64,000 nucleotides of DNA. It comes from Desertibacillus haloalkaliphilus (GTDB lineage: Bacteria; Bacillota; Bacilli; Bacillales; KJ1-10-99). The stretch covers positions 1 through 64,000 of the forward strand of contig NZ_JAHPIV010000001.1 in NCBI RefSeq assembly GCF_019039105.1. Reading direction: 5' to 3'. This document shows, one piece after another, positions 7,937 through 16,993 of this stretch (positions are counted from its first letter, which is position 1; every line of letters begins with the position of its first letter). The position numbers and the translations under genes are program-made. A model generated the notes under the pieces. It was not told the origin of the DNA and did no database searches. It worked only from the letters and a program-made list of their open reading frames with translations.

Positions 7937-8402
7937 CGCACTTGCATTACTCGGCGGAACGATCGGTTTTTTTAGCGGTTTTCCACTTGGTGCATTACTA
8001 GGATCCCTTCTTGTGATTGCAGCCGTACAGTTAAAAACGAAGCAATTACCACCGCTACCAAAAAAAATAAAACGAATCATCCAGATGCTGCTTGGCGGCA
8101 GTATCGGTTTGACATTTAATGAGGAAACGTTTGCGGCTTTAGCATCGGTTTGGACTGCGGCACTATTGATCCCACTTTTGCAAATCATGATCGCCTTTTT
8201 ACTTGCTTACTTTTTAAAGACAACTCTTAAATTTGATCCGTTAACAGCGATTTGTAGTACCGCACCCGCTGGAATGACGGAAATGATTGTCTTAGCTGAA
8301 AAGTATCCGATTTCGGTTCCAACCGTTGTCACGATCCACCTATATCGTCTGCTCTTAATTGTTACCGTGACACCATTTATTTTGTACTACTTTTTCAACT
8401 AA
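7914..8402 (+). CDS. AbrB-family membrane transporter, C-terminal half
   Basis: About 162 residues forming the second AbrB unit: GGTIGFFSGFPLGALLGSLL at the start and TAPAGMTEMIVLAEKY near the end, mirroring the first half. It is mostly hydrophobic. The start is probably TTG 7914, with GGGGGA 7 bases upstream; ATG 7899 is an alternative. It overlaps the first half by 23 bases in another frame, so the two are translationally coupled and would form a two-chain transporter. A frameshift of a single ancestral gene is the other reading. The second gene having its own ribosome binding site favours a real split. Confidence 0.75.
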   Translation: MKRWVTTSALALLGGTIGFFSGFPLGALLGSLLVIAAVQLKTKQLPPLPKKIKRIIQMLLGGSIGLTFNEETFAALASVWTAALLIPLLQIMIAFLLAYFLKTTLKFDPLTAICSTAPAGMTEMIVLAEKYPISVPTVVTIHLYRLLLIVTVTPFILYYFFN

Positions 8403-8454
8403 ATCGGTCTTTACCTACAATCACCATCGATATATACGAACCGTTTGCAATGAA

Positions 8455-8485
8455 AAAACCAACCGCTTCAATTACGGTTGGTTTT
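8455..8485. terminator. Bidirectional terminator
   Basis: Perfect 11-bp stem aaaaccaaccg / cggttggtttt with a 9-base loop and T-runs on both sides. The stop codon of the minus-strand gene lies inside it. Confidence 0.85.
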
Positions 8486-9104
8486 CTACAACTGAGATGT
8501 CAAAGGTATGGCTGTCATAGATCCGATTTAACTGTTCAGTTGCAAATGTAACAGCCTCTTCAATTGTACCTGTTTGATCAAGAGCTCTTTCAATCATCGC
8601 TACGACCTCGTCACTCAATCGCTCATCATAATAAATATGAAAGTTAAATCGAGTCTCACCTTTGTCAATGATTCTGGAAGCCTGCAAGTCATGATGATAC
8701 GCTCGCAACTCTTGGTAATCATCGACATTGACGCGAACCGTGACATGACCCTCTGTCGTTTGAACTTCCCGAACATACCCATGCGAATAAATCCCGTCAA
8801 CGATGACATAGTCGTTAGTTAATGACAAAATCTTTTGTTGATGATCCACCGACTCCACATGTTCCTCAGTCACAAAAACGTCATTCAAATAGACATGTTC
8901 AACAAACGTTTGCTCGATCACAAAAAACATCACAACTAACACCAATACAAATAAAAATGCGGGTACCGTTTGATATTTCTTATTTTTTTCTAAATTTTTC
9001 TTTTTTAACATTTTTGCTAAACTATAAGAGAAGAGCGTTGTTAAAACAATAAAAATAAGTGCATAAATTACAATTAATGTCCATTGTGATGTTAGTAGCG
9101 TCAT
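8472..9104 (-). CDS. Hypothetical protein with two N-terminal membrane segments
   Basis: Not recognised. 210 residues. The first hydrophobic segment is about residues 8-30 (TLIVIYALIFIVLTTLFSY), then a Lys-rich loop (KMLKKKNLEKNKK), then a second segment at about 46-64 (VPAFLFVLVLVVMFFVI). The remaining about 145 residues are soluble and mixed alpha/beta and would lie outside the cell if both termini of the hairpin are outside. ATG 9104 follows AAAGGA. The stop codon lies within the terminator shared with the AbrB pair. No domain assignment is offered. Confidence 0.65.
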   Translation of the reverse strand: MTLLTSQWTLIVIYALIFIVLTTLFSYSLAKMLKKKNLEKNKKYQTVPAFLFVLVLVVMFFVIEQTFVEHVYLNDVFVTEEHVESVDHQQKILSLTNDYVIVDGIYSHGYVREVQTTEGHVTVRVNVDDYQELRAYHHDLQASRIIDKGETRFNFHIYYDERLSDEVVAMIERALDQTGTIEEAVTFATEQLNRIYDSHTFDISVVENQP

Positions 9105-9299
9105 TTCATCAAATCCTTTTTCTTTTTTCCATTCTTAACAATAACAACATTGGCTAAGTCAATGCAACTCATACTTACGACCTTGTCGCCCGACATGTGC
9201 TCTTATTCACTGCTCATATGTACTTTTCGAATGATTTTTCACAAATGAAGCGATATGATATGATACTAGAAGTCTAATGATTGAATCGAGGGATAAACA

Positions 9300-11075
9300 T
9301 TGAAAGTAATTGCAACGACATTAAACGCAAAATATATTCATACATGCCTAGCATTACGCTGCTTAAAAGCCTATGCAGAACCTGATTTACCTGTTGAGAT
9401 TGTTGAATATACAATTAAAGATCCAGCTATGAATGTCGTATCCGATTTATATAGCAAAGATCCAGATGTCATTGGCTTCTCATGTTACATTTGGAACATA
9501 GAAGAAACAATCGAAATTGTAAAAATGCTAAAAAAAGTAAAGCCAGAGGTAAAAATCGTCCTTGGTGGTCCTGAAGTCTCTTATGATGTTAAGGATTGGC
9601 TTGAACGTATTCCTGAAGCTGATTATATCGTTGTCGGTGAAGGCGAAGAAACGTTTAAACAGTTACTTGAAGAATTAAATAGTGAAGAGAAGCTACATAT
9701 GGTATTTGGTCTTGGGTATCGCAAGAATGGTGACGCTGTTGTAAACCCACCTCGCCCAAAACTAGATTTAAACCAGATTCCTTCACCATACCGTTTCCAA
9801 GAAGACAGAGCAGCTCTTAACAAGCGAGTGACCTATTTTGAGACAAGTCGCGGCTGTCCATTTAGCTGTCAATTTTGCCTATCATCCATTGAAGTTGGGG
9901 TTCGCTACTTTGATATTGAACGTGTCAAAGATGATTTACTCTATCTAATCAACAGCGGAGCAAAATTAATTAAGTTCGTGGATCGTACCTTCAACATCAA
10001 ACGAGATTATGCACTGGAGATTTTTCAGTTTTTAATCGATAACCATGGCGGTGCTGTCTTCCAATTTGAAATTACAGCCGATATTATGCGTCCTGAAGTC
10101 TTAGATTTCTTAAATGAACATGCACCACCAGGCATTTTCCGTTTTGAAATTGGGGTCCAATCAACCAATGATGAAACGAACGATCTTGTGATGCGAAGAC
10201 AAAACTTCGAAAAGCTAAAACGCACAGTCGCCCTCGTCAAAGAAGGAGGTAAAATTGATCAACACCTTGATTTGATTGCAGGGTTGCCGGAAGAAGATTA
10301 TCACTCGTTTCGTAAAACCTTTAACGATGTTTTCGCCCTCCGCCCTGAGGAATTACAGCTTGGCTTTTTGAAAATGCTGCGCGGTACAGGTTTACGTTTG
10401 CGTGCTGAGGACCACGGTTACGTTTACATGGATCATTCACCTTATGAAATACTCGGTAACAATGTTCTTCCGTTCTCGGACATCATTCGTATCAAACGTG
10501 TCGAGGATGTTCTTGAGAAGTACTGGAACGACCATCGCATGGATCATACCATCGAATTTTTAGTTGAACATGAATTTGATTCAGCATTTGATTTCTTCCA
10601 AGCCTTTGGAGACTATTGGGACGAAAAAGGCTGGTCTCGCATTGGTCACCAACTAGAAGATCTCTTCAGACGCTTGCATCAGTTTTTGACGGATCGAAAC
10701 GAAACAAAGCACCTAGAAACCATTATTGGGTTGCTTACCTATGATTATTTTCATAATCATAAGCATAAGCCAAGAACGTCTTGGACGACGTTTGCATTAA
10801 CGAAAGAAGAGCAATCCAACTATTTAAAAGTGTTAGCAAGCCATCCAGAGTTTGTATCTAGCGAGTTTCAAGCCCTTGGTCTTTCCGAAAAAGACCTTCA
10901 TAAACATACGATGATTGATGTTCTTCCATTTGACATCCACCATTATTTAGTAACAGACGAAATCAAACCAGCTGAAACTCTACTGATTGCCTATTATCAC
11001 CCGAAAGAGTTACAATTGTATCCGTTTAGCTGCAAGCTATCTTCACTTTTAACACATATCAAAAATGAAAGGTAG
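9300..11075 (+). CDS. B12-binding domain radical SAM protein (DUF4080 type)
   Basis: 591-residue cobalamin-binding-domain radical SAM protein. Residues 1-130 form the B12-binding-like Rossmann domain (VIGFSCYIWNIEET, KIVLGGPEVS, YIVVGEGEETF). The radical SAM domain begins near residue 180 with C186, C190 and C193 in RGCPFSCQFC, the CxxxCxxC cluster motif. The C-terminal about 200 residues match the DUF4080 extension. There is no DxHxxG motif, so cobalamin may bind base-on or not at all. Start TTG 9300 has GAGGG 8 bases upstream. The reaction is unknown for this subgroup. It overlaps or abuts the nitroreductase and may share its transcript. Confidence 0.8.
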   Translation: MKVIATTLNAKYIHTCLALRCLKAYAEPDLPVEIVEYTIKDPAMNVVSDLYSKDPDVIGFSCYIWNIEETIEIVKMLKKVKPEVKIVLGGPEVSYDVKDWLERIPEADYIVVGEGEETFKQLLEELNSEEKLHMVFGLGYRKNGDAVVNPPRPKLDLNQIPSPYRFQEDRAALNKRVTYFETSRGCPFSCQFCLSSIEVGVRYFDIERVKDDLLYLINSGAKLIKFVDRTFNIKRDYALEIFQFLIDNHGGAVFQFEITADIMRPEVLDFLNEHAPPGIFRFEIGVQSTNDETNDLVMRRQNFEKLKRTVALVKEGGKIDQHLDLIAGLPEEDYHSFRKTFNDVFALRPEELQLGFLKMLRGTGLRLRAEDHGYVYMDHSPYEILGNNVLPFSDIIRIKRVEDVLEKYWNDHRMDHTIEFLVEHEFDSAFDFFQAFGDYWDEKGWSRIGHQLEDLFRRLHQFLTDRNETKHLETIIGLLTYDYFHNHKHKPRTSWTTFALTKEEQSNYLKVLASHPEFVSSEFQALGLSEKDLHKHTMIDVLPFDIHHYLVTDEIKPAETLLIAYYHPKELQLYPFSCKLSSLLTHIKNER

Positions 11076-11085
11076 GGGCCCTAAG

Positions 11086-11832
11086 ATGAATGAGGTTATT
11101 CGTACATTAACAAATCACAGATCGATACGTACTTTTACTGATAAACAAGTCCAAGAACAGGATATCGATGCGATCGTAAAAGCAGCTCAAGCTGCACCTT
11201 CCTGGGTCAATGGACAGCAAGTAACAATTATTTCAGTCACCGATGAACAAAAGAAGCAAAAGCTCTCAGAGCTTGTTGGTCATCAGGCAAGTGTCGCTCA
11301 AGCACCACTATTCTTTGTTTTCTGTGCTGATTTTTACCGAACAAGTATCGCTTCAGACATTGAAAATGAACCACTTCATGCCGTTTGCGACATTGACTCT
11401 TTACTTGTCGGTGCAACAGATGTAGGTCTCGCTCTAGGCAATGCAATCGCAGCGTCAGAATCTCTTGGATTAGGTATTGTACCGATTGGTGGTATTCGCA
11501 GAAACGCATTAGAAGTCATTGAATTATTAGAGCTACCAAACTATGTAATCCCAATTTCTGGACTATGTATCGGTTATCCGAACGAAGATCCAGGTCAAAA
11601 ACCACGCTTTCCAAAAGAAGCGATTCTCCATGAAGAAGTTTACAATACGGCCGATACAAAACAGCAAGTGATCGACTATGATCAGACAATGTCGATGTAC
11701 ACACGTGAACGCACCAATGGTGAAAGCGATGATGGCTGGACGAAACGAATCGCTGGATTTTACAATAAGCAGTACTATAAAGATGTTCCAGCAATGTTAA
11801 GAAAACAAGGCTATGATATCAAAAATTTATAA
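11086..11832 (+). CDS. NfrA-type NAD(P)H-dependent nitroreductase / FMN reductase
   Basis: Flavoprotein oxidoreductase of 248 residues, the length of B. subtilis NfrA and YcnD. The FMN-binding signature is the N-terminal HRSIRTF with AAPSWVNGQQ, and the GLGIVPIGGIRRN and CIGYPNEDPGQKPR segments are typical. It uses NAD(P)H to reduce FMN, quinones or nitro compounds. ATG 11086 follows GTAGGGG with a 7-base spacer; ATG 11065 lies inside the upstream gene and lacks a ribosome binding site. It starts 10 bases after the radical SAM gene, so the two probably form an operon. It might feed electrons to its partner (inference). Confidence 0.8.
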   Translation: MNEVIRTLTNHRSIRTFTDKQVQEQDIDAIVKAAQAAPSWVNGQQVTIISVTDEQKKQKLSELVGHQASVAQAPLFFVFCADFYRTSIASDIENEPLHAVCDIDSLLVGATDVGLALGNAIAASESLGLGIVPIGGIRRNALEVIELLELPNYVIPISGLCIGYPNEDPGQKPRFPKEAILHEEVYNTADTKQQVIDYDQTMSMYTRERTNGESDDGWTKRIAGFYNKQYYKDVPAMLRKQGYDIKNL

Positions 11833-11854
11833 CGTTAAAACTCAAATACTTCTC

Positions 11855-11889
11855 ACCCTCTTGGGCTTTCTATCTGGAAGCAAGAGGGT
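11855..11889 (+). terminator. Terminator after the nitroreductase
   Basis: 9-bp stem accctcttg / caagagggt followed on the plus strand by a T-rich tail. Confidence 0.85.
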
Positions 11890-11987
11890 TTTGTTTGTCT
11901 TTTTATTTTTTTAAAAGATTCCTTACTAATACAAGTCTTTTTTTCATACATATACAAAGACGAAAATAATGAGTTGGAGTGAAGCCT

Positions 11988-12638
11988 ATGCCACCTTACA
12001 GATGGGGAATTGATTCTGCCGCAGCTGCTGATATGAACCTATTTGAATGTGTTGTTGATAATTTTGGTTACCCTGATTATTGGGGACGATACTTAACGAC
12101 GGTTCCGGGTGTTAGTGAGGGTCTGAGTGAAGAGGAGATCCGCTTCCTTCGCGGTAGTGGTGTACGAATTATGCCGATTTACAATGTCTTTCGCCAGTCC
12201 GTCATATACGCTCGAGGAAAGGAAGATGCGAGGCGAGCAATACGAAATGCACGGCGTCTTGGCATTCGCCAAGGAACAGTGATCTTTGCCAACGTTGAAC
12301 ACTTTTTTAATGTTGACGCCGGATGGATTCAAGGTTGGGTCGATGAAATGTACCCGAGTGGTTATAAACCTGGATTTTACCACGATCCGGTTAGAGGTCA
12401 ATTTAGCGATGCGTATTGCCAAGCGATTGAAGAAAGTGACCGCGTACGTACACAATCGATTTTGTGGAGTGCTGAACCCGAGCCTGGTGTAACAACTCGA
12501 GCAAACAAACCTGAATTTAATCCTGCGACACCGCCATGTGAAGCGAATGTTTGGGCATGGCAATATGGACGTGACGCTGACGAGTGCCCAATCGATACGA
12601 ATTTGATTGACCAACGTCTATTTGATGACTTATGGTAA
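11988..12638 (+). CDS. DUF1906 glycoside-hydrolase-like protein
   Basis: 216 residues matching the DUF1906 / Rv2525c-like TIM-barrel family related to GH25 muramidases. Features are WGIDSAAAADMNLFECV at the start, the YWGRYLT segment, the barrel strand RIMPIYNVF, and the C-terminal VWAWQYG motif. Members are thought to act on peptidoglycan or other polysaccharides; activity is unproven for most. No signal peptide is seen, as for several spore-associated relatives. ATG 11988 has GGAG with an 8-base spacer; GTG 11979 lacks one. It is convergent with the patatin gene, with a 19-base gap. Confidence 0.7.
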   Translation: MPPYRWGIDSAAAADMNLFECVVDNFGYPDYWGRYLTTVPGVSEGLSEEEIRFLRGSGVRIMPIYNVFRQSVIYARGKEDARRAIRNARRLGIRQGTVIFANVEHFFNVDAGWIQGWVDEMYPSGYKPGFYHDPVRGQFSDAYCQAIEESDRVRTQSILWSAEPEPGVTTRANKPEFNPATPPCEANVWAWQYGRDADECPIDTNLIDQRLFDDLW

Positions 12639-12657
12639 CAGCACATACCAGAACTTA

Positions 12658-13572
12658 TCAATTTAACCCAAGAAATCGGTTCATATCCTGTTTCTTTTCT
12701 TCATAGACTTGATTAGCTAACGAAATCAATGATTCAGTCTGTGTCACATCATCAAAAGGTACTTCCCCAGATAACTTTTCATTAACCCGATAAAATTGCT
12801 CACCGAGTAAAAGCTGACAATGGTAAGACAAAGATTCTGAAGAAAGGTGTAAGGCGAAATCAAGTAGCTTAGGTGTGACTGTAAATGGTCGCCACTTAAT
12901 CGGAAACCACTTTCTAATCCCCCATGCATGGCCTTTTTTGGGCGAGAAGCGAATATCCTGCTGACCTGTTCCTAATGAGAAAATGTGAATATCCTCTAAC
13001 TTTTTATGATAATGATGGAGTGCTTCAGTTAGGCAAAGTAATGACGGGTTATTTGCCCACAAGCCTCCATCAATCGTTAATAATTGTTTAGTTGTATTGG
13101 GTGGAAAGTAAAGCGGTGCAGAGCACGAAGATAGTACGGCATCCCATAAAAACACCTCTTGGTCCTTTGCTTCGCTTTCCTCCCCAAACTTTGTACGATA
13201 CACGTGTGGTTCTCCGTGGGTAATGTCGACGGACGGAATTAACAAGGGCTGATGGATATCTGCTAGCATTGTATCCCCCAATTCTTGCTTCAAAAACCGT
13301 CGCAAGTGCTTATCCGTATAGACTGTTTTAAACAATCCAAATTGCGCTTGCTTTACAAAAATTTGTTTCCCATACGTTCGATAACGCTCTAATAAGTCAG
13401 CCATTGGTTTTCCTGTTGCAATCGCCCCCGCAATGATCGCCCCTGTACTTGTACCAGCAATCATGTCAAACAACTCATGTATTGGTCGATTATGATCTTC
13501 TTCTAAACGCTTGAGAATTGCAACAGGAAACACACCACGTATTCCACCACCATCAATTGCGATAATCTTCAT
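12658..13572 (-). CDS. Patatin-like phospholipase
   Basis: 304-residue lipid acyl hydrolase. All family motifs are visible: oxyanion hole DGGGIRG (residues 7-13), nucleophile elbow GTSTG with Ser42, and DGG with Asp168, giving the Ser-Asp dyad. No signal peptide or membrane anchor, so it is probably cytoplasmic. ATG 13572 follows GGTGGAGG. Patatins of this size occur as stand-alone enzymes and as CBASS effectors (CapV). No nucleotidyltransferase or other CBASS gene is adjacent, so I do not call it a defence effector. Confidence 0.85.
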   Translation of the reverse strand: MKIIAIDGGGIRGVFPVAILKRLEEDHNRPIHELFDMIAGTSTGAIIAGAIATGKPMADLLERYRTYGKQIFVKQAQFGLFKTVYTDKHLRRFLKQELGDTMLADIHQPLLIPSVDITHGEPHVYRTKFGEESEAKDQEVFLWDAVLSSCSAPLYFPPNTTKQLLTIDGGLWANNPSLLCLTEALHHYHKKLEDIHIFSLGTGQQDIRFSPKKGHAWGIRKWFPIKWRPFTVTPKLLDFALHLSSESLSYHCQLLLGEQFYRVNEKLSGEVPFDDVTQTESLISLANQVYEEKKQDMNRFLGLN

Positions 13573-13663
13573 AAGTCCTCCACCTGTTCTTCCAGTGCTC
13601 AGATTCGTCTACTAGATAGTGTCTCCTGTTCGTGATATTTCTAATACAACGTCAAAAATCGAG

Positions 13664-14935
13664 CTAATCTTTTAGGTGGATATCTTCAATAGCTGTTTGG
13701 TCAAATTGACTGATACGTTCGATCATTGGCGGATGTGTGTAGCGGAACCACTTCACAAGTGTTGGTGGACTCACATCACTTAAACCCGCGATCGTTAGCT
13801 GCTGAAACGCATCGATCGCAGCCTCTGGATCACCTGTCATCTCAATCGCATAGCTGTCTGCTTGATATTCATACTCCCGGGAAACAAGGTTCGAAAACGG
13901 ACTCACTGCAAACGAGAGAAGCGAGAAAATGAGCAACAAGATCGGCACTGTTGCTATATCTGACGGTGTAGTAATACCTAAACGTTCTCCAAAGCGTTTG
14001 ACACTCCAGTTGAGGAGTCGGTACCCAAGATATAGTCCAAAGAACGACAAAACGATTGAGCCGACCACTAGCAGCGGTAAATGATTCAATACAAAATGTC
14101 CGATCTCATGAGCCATTACAAATAACACAGCCTCTTCGCTCATCACCTCTAACGTTGTATCCCATAACACGATGCGTAGATGATCACCAATCCCAGTCAC
14201 ATAGGCATTGAGGGCATTTGTTTTTTCAGACATATTAACTTCATAGACGCGGTCGGCAGCAATATCTGCATCAGCTGCTAACTGCAAAATCTGTTGCTCG
14301 AGCTGCTGATCTTGGATCGGATAAAAATCATTATAGAGAGGATCGATAACGACCGGCTGCATGTACATCATCACTAATGTAAATGGTATCGATAATAGCC
14401 ATGTATAGAACCACCAACGCTTTTTGCTGACTTTCATTAATTGATAAATGACGACGACCATGATTGTCAATAGTATGACCCCTACCCAAAAGCTTATCAG
14501 TTCCTCTCTGAACCAATCAGAAAACAACTGTGTTGAGACCTGATATTCTTTTGCTAACTGATAGTTGTACCATTTAAGTGGAAAAGTAAGAGCCCAAGTT
14601 ATGAGGGAAAGCAACGTTACGTAAATGGCTGTATGTACGATAGAGTACCTTGTGACATCCCCTGACCATGTTCGGAAGCGCTGCGATAAACCTAGAATGA
14701 GAACAACTAAGTAAATCAGCCACTCTAATGGAATATTAATGAAATAGATCAAATTGCGAAACGTCGCGAACTCTTGTGATAACGTCAACTGTTCTGCTGT
14801 CATAAATGTCTGTGGATCAGCCGCGGTCCCAACGAGTGTTTCTGGAATGCTCGTGTCCACACGGAACAAATACCAGCTGATGGCAAGACTATATACAAGA
14901 AATAAGAGTAGAAAAACAAGTAAATGTTTGCGCAA
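13664..14935 (-). CDS. yhfN: M48-family membrane metalloprotease, YhfN-like
   Basis: Ste24/HtpX-type zinc protease of about 423 residues, as for B. subtilis YhfN. It has five to seven hydrophobic segments. The zinc motif is HEIGH at residues 276-280, with the third ligand in the SREYEYQADSYA segment. It probably trims membrane proteins or peptides. I place the start at TTG 14935, with AGGGAGAGG and a 6-base spacer. The longer frame from ATG 14962 has no ribosome binding site and adds only polar residues. It is monocistronic. Confidence 0.85.
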   Translation of the reverse strand: MRKHLLVFLLLFLVYSLAISWYLFRVDTSIPETLVGTAADPQTFMTAEQLTLSQEFATFRNLIYFINIPLEWLIYLVVLILGLSQRFRTWSGDVTRYSIVHTAIYVTLLSLITWALTFPLKWYNYQLAKEYQVSTQLFSDWFREELISFWVGVILLTIMVVVIYQLMKVSKKRWWFYTWLLSIPFTLVMMYMQPVVIDPLYNDFYPIQDQQLEQQILQLAADADIAADRVYEVNMSEKTNALNAYVTGIGDHLRIVLWDTTLEVMSEEAVLFVMAHEIGHFVLNHLPLLVVGSIVLSFFGLYLGYRLLNWSVKRFGERLGITTPSDIATVPILLLIFSLLSFAVSPFSNLVSREYEYQADSYAIEMTGDPEAAIDAFQQLTIAGLSDVSPPTLVKWFRYTHPPMIERISQFDQTAIEDIHLKD

Positions 14936-15002
14936 GGTCCACCTCTCCCTTGATCCTGTCATTAACTCAACCTACTCTATTCTTATAAAGCTTGTTTGCT
15001 TT

Positions 15003-15776
15003 TCATGCTTCTTTTCTGTAAAAATGAATTGTATTTGCTGTTAGTTGTAATTGAACTTCACTAACTGACAATTCTTTGACCTCCGCTAGTTTATGTATTA
15101 CATCCCACAAAAATAAAGGTGTCGTTGCTTTTCCCTCAAATGGTCCATTAAACCGCCATGGTCCATCGGTTTCAATCAGCAGCTGATCAAGCGGAACACG
15201 GCTAGCCAGCTGCTGATCTCGCTCACGATAAACAACTTCAGGAGTAACAGATATAAAATAGCCAGCTTCTATCATCTTAGTTAACGTATCAGCGTCAGCT
15301 TTTAACCAATGAAAGTGAGCTGCTTTTATCTTATGATGCTGAAGGACGGCCAATGCCCGTTTTGCTTTATCATGAACAGCATGAATTGCAACAGGAAGCT
15401 GTTGCTGTTTGGCCTGTTGAAGAAATTCACTAAATACGTTCAGGTGCTTCTGCCATTCCCTTTCATTTAGCTCGGCTATACTATAATGTGGCAATCCGAT
15501 CTCACCGATCGCATCAATCAAATCACGTTCGTTATTTAAAAGCGAAAAGATTTCATTGAGCTCATGATCGGTTGGCGGTTGCTGTTCCGGGTGATAGCCA
15601 ATAGCAGCGATAATAAAATTAGGAAATTCCTGCTTAAGTCGTAACGTTCGATAAGATGAAGCTAGATCGGTGGAAACCGCTACAACTTGTGTAATGCCTG
15701 CATCTTGCCAGTGATCGATCATCAATTCAAGCTGATCATGTGGATATTTATCGAGATGAAGATGTGCATCAATCAT
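15003..15776 (-). CDS. TatD-family metal-dependent hydrolase
   Basis: TIM-barrel hydrolase of 257 residues. Metal ligands are visible: DAHLHLD (H5, H7), IHAVHD, HFHWL and ETDGPW, which are the canonical TatD motifs. The family includes DNases and D-aminoacyl-tRNA deacylase-like enzymes; the substrate is unknown here. ATG 15776 has AAGGG with a 6-base spacer and overlaps the end of the quinone reductase gene by 8 bases, so the two are coupled. Confidence 0.8.
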   Translation of the reverse strand: MIDAHLHLDKYPHDQLELMIDHWQDAGITQVVAVSTDLASSYRTLRLKQEFPNFIIAAIGYHPEQQPPTDHELNEIFSLLNNERDLIDAIGEIGLPHYSIAELNEREWQKHLNVFSEFLQQAKQQQLPVAIHAVHDKAKRALAVLQHHKIKAAHFHWLKADADTLTKMIEAGYFISVTPEVVYRERDQQLASRVPLDQLLIETDGPWRFNGPFEGKATTPLFLWDVIHKLAEVKELSVSEVQLQLTANTIHFYRKEA

Positions 15777-16383
15777 TTGTTTCCCTTCTTCCCACTGACT
15801 TACTTATTTTTTTTGCAAATGCGTCAGCTGCAGCAAACATTTGCTCATATTCTGTTCGACTAGCAAGAACAACATTTCCAAAATGGAGATGATCAATGAC
15901 CTCTAATCCACAAAATGAAAAAATACCATCACCTAAGGTTTGATAGATACTTTTGAGCATTCCTGTTTGCTGATACTCTTCTTTCGGTGTCCCCGACGTA
16001 CAAATGGTCGCTACCTTTTTCCCAGTTAGTTTTGGAATTGGACATTCGCCATCAAGTTCATATGCAAATCGGTAAGAAAAAACACGATCAATATAGCCCT
16101 TACCTAGTGCGGGAAGTCCCGCCCACCATACCGGAAACACCAATGTAATCACATCTGCTGCTTCGATGTATTCGTGTTCTGCCTTTACATCTTGTCTGTA
16201 CATGCCATGAAACGATTCCTCATACTCGGTTTGAGTGAGCAAGGGATCAAAGTTTAGTTCATATAATCGTCTGACAACGACATGTTCACCTAGTTTTACA
16301 AGCGCAGATTCATAGGTCCTTAATAGAGCTCCATTGAAGCTATCTCGAGTTGGATGCATATAAATAATCAAATGATTGGCCAT
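15769..16383 (-). CDS. NAD(P)H-dependent flavodoxin-fold reductase
   Basis: Flavodoxin_2 family (KefF/MdaB/NQO1-like) of 204 residues. HPTRDSFNGAL at the N-terminus is the FMN phosphate loop, and FPVWWAGLPALGKGYIDRVFSY is the family signature. It reduces quinones or related acceptors with NAD(P)H in the cytoplasm. ATG 16383 has GGAG with a 9-base spacer. It is the first gene of a two-gene unit with tatD. Confidence 0.85.
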   Translation of the reverse strand: MANHLIIYMHPTRDSFNGALLRTYESALVKLGEHVVVRRLYELNFDPLLTQTEYEESFHGMYRQDVKAEHEYIEAADVITLVFPVWWAGLPALGKGYIDRVFSYRFAYELDGECPIPKLTGKKVATICTSGTPKEEYQQTGMLKSIYQTLGDGIFSFCGLEVIDHLHFGNVVLASRTEYEQMFAAADAFAKKISKSVGRRETND

Positions 16384-16466
16384 AACTTCCGTCTCCTTTG
16401 CTTCAATTATAGTACCTGATAAATCTCAAGATCCATTTTCAAACATAAAAAACGCCAAAAAAATAA

Positions 16467-16484
16467 GTAGTGTAACCACACTAC
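16467..16484 (-). terminator. Terminator of the BTAD gene
   Basis: 7-bp stem gtagtgt / acactac with a 4-base loop. On the minus strand it is followed by a T-rich stretch. It lies just after the BTAD stop codon. Confidence 0.7.
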
Positions 16485-16490
16485 ATCAAT

Positions 16491-16964
16491 CTATTGCCTT
16501 GCGATCGTCATCGCTTCTTTCATCATTTGAACCATCTGTGTTGTTGCTACACGTGGTTTTCGATTAAGGTGTTTCTTTAAGCGCATACAGCAATCTTCAT
16601 ATAAGTTAAAGGCTTTTGATAACTTATTTTTACGATAATAACTATACATTAAGAGTCGATATGCCTCTTCCCATTTCTCATCAACTACTAATATAGTTTC
16701 ACAAACTTCAATCGCTTTATCAAATTGTTCCTCTGCCACAAATAACTGGGCAAGTTTTTCAGAAGCTTGTAAGTATAACTGAGTACGGTCTTCGGTATGA
16801 GTTGATGTAACTGGAGGTACATGCGCAAGGTCGAGTATGCTTAGCGCCTGAATCAATTTCTGCTTTGCTCGATCACGGTTTCTTTCTTCAAGACCTTCAT
16901 CAATTAAATCCTTAAATGTACGTTCATTGAATAGCATAGGAGCGTGCTCGTTCGCATGTTGCAT
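16491..16964 (-). CDS. Stand-alone BTAD (TPR-like) protein
   Basis: 157 residues. The C-terminal about 90 residues match the bacterial transcriptional activation domain fold seen in SARP regulators: FDKAIEVCETILVVDEKWEEAYRLLMYSYYRKNKLSKAFNLYEDC is a typical pair of TPR-like helices. The DNA-binding winged helix of SARP proteins is absent, so this is a protein-interaction module only. ATG 16964 has AGAGGTG with a 5-base spacer; ATG 16982 lacks one. A cre-like site lies about 30 bases upstream, so expression may depend on sugar status. Partner unknown. Confidence 0.65.
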   Translation of the reverse strand: MQHANEHAPMLFNERTFKDLIDEGLEERNRDRAKQKLIQALSILDLAHVPPVTSTHTEDRTQLYLQASEKLAQLFVAEEQFDKAIEVCETILVVDEKWEEAYRLLMYSYYRKNKLSKAFNLYEDCCMRLKKHLNRKPRVATTQMVQMMKEAMTIARQ

Positions 16965-16993
16965 ATAAACACCTCTTTCCATAACTTTTAATA

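Noticed and set aside
12658-13572. Patatin as a CBASS effector
   Set aside because: No CD-NTase, ubiquitin-like or other CBASS gene adjacent.
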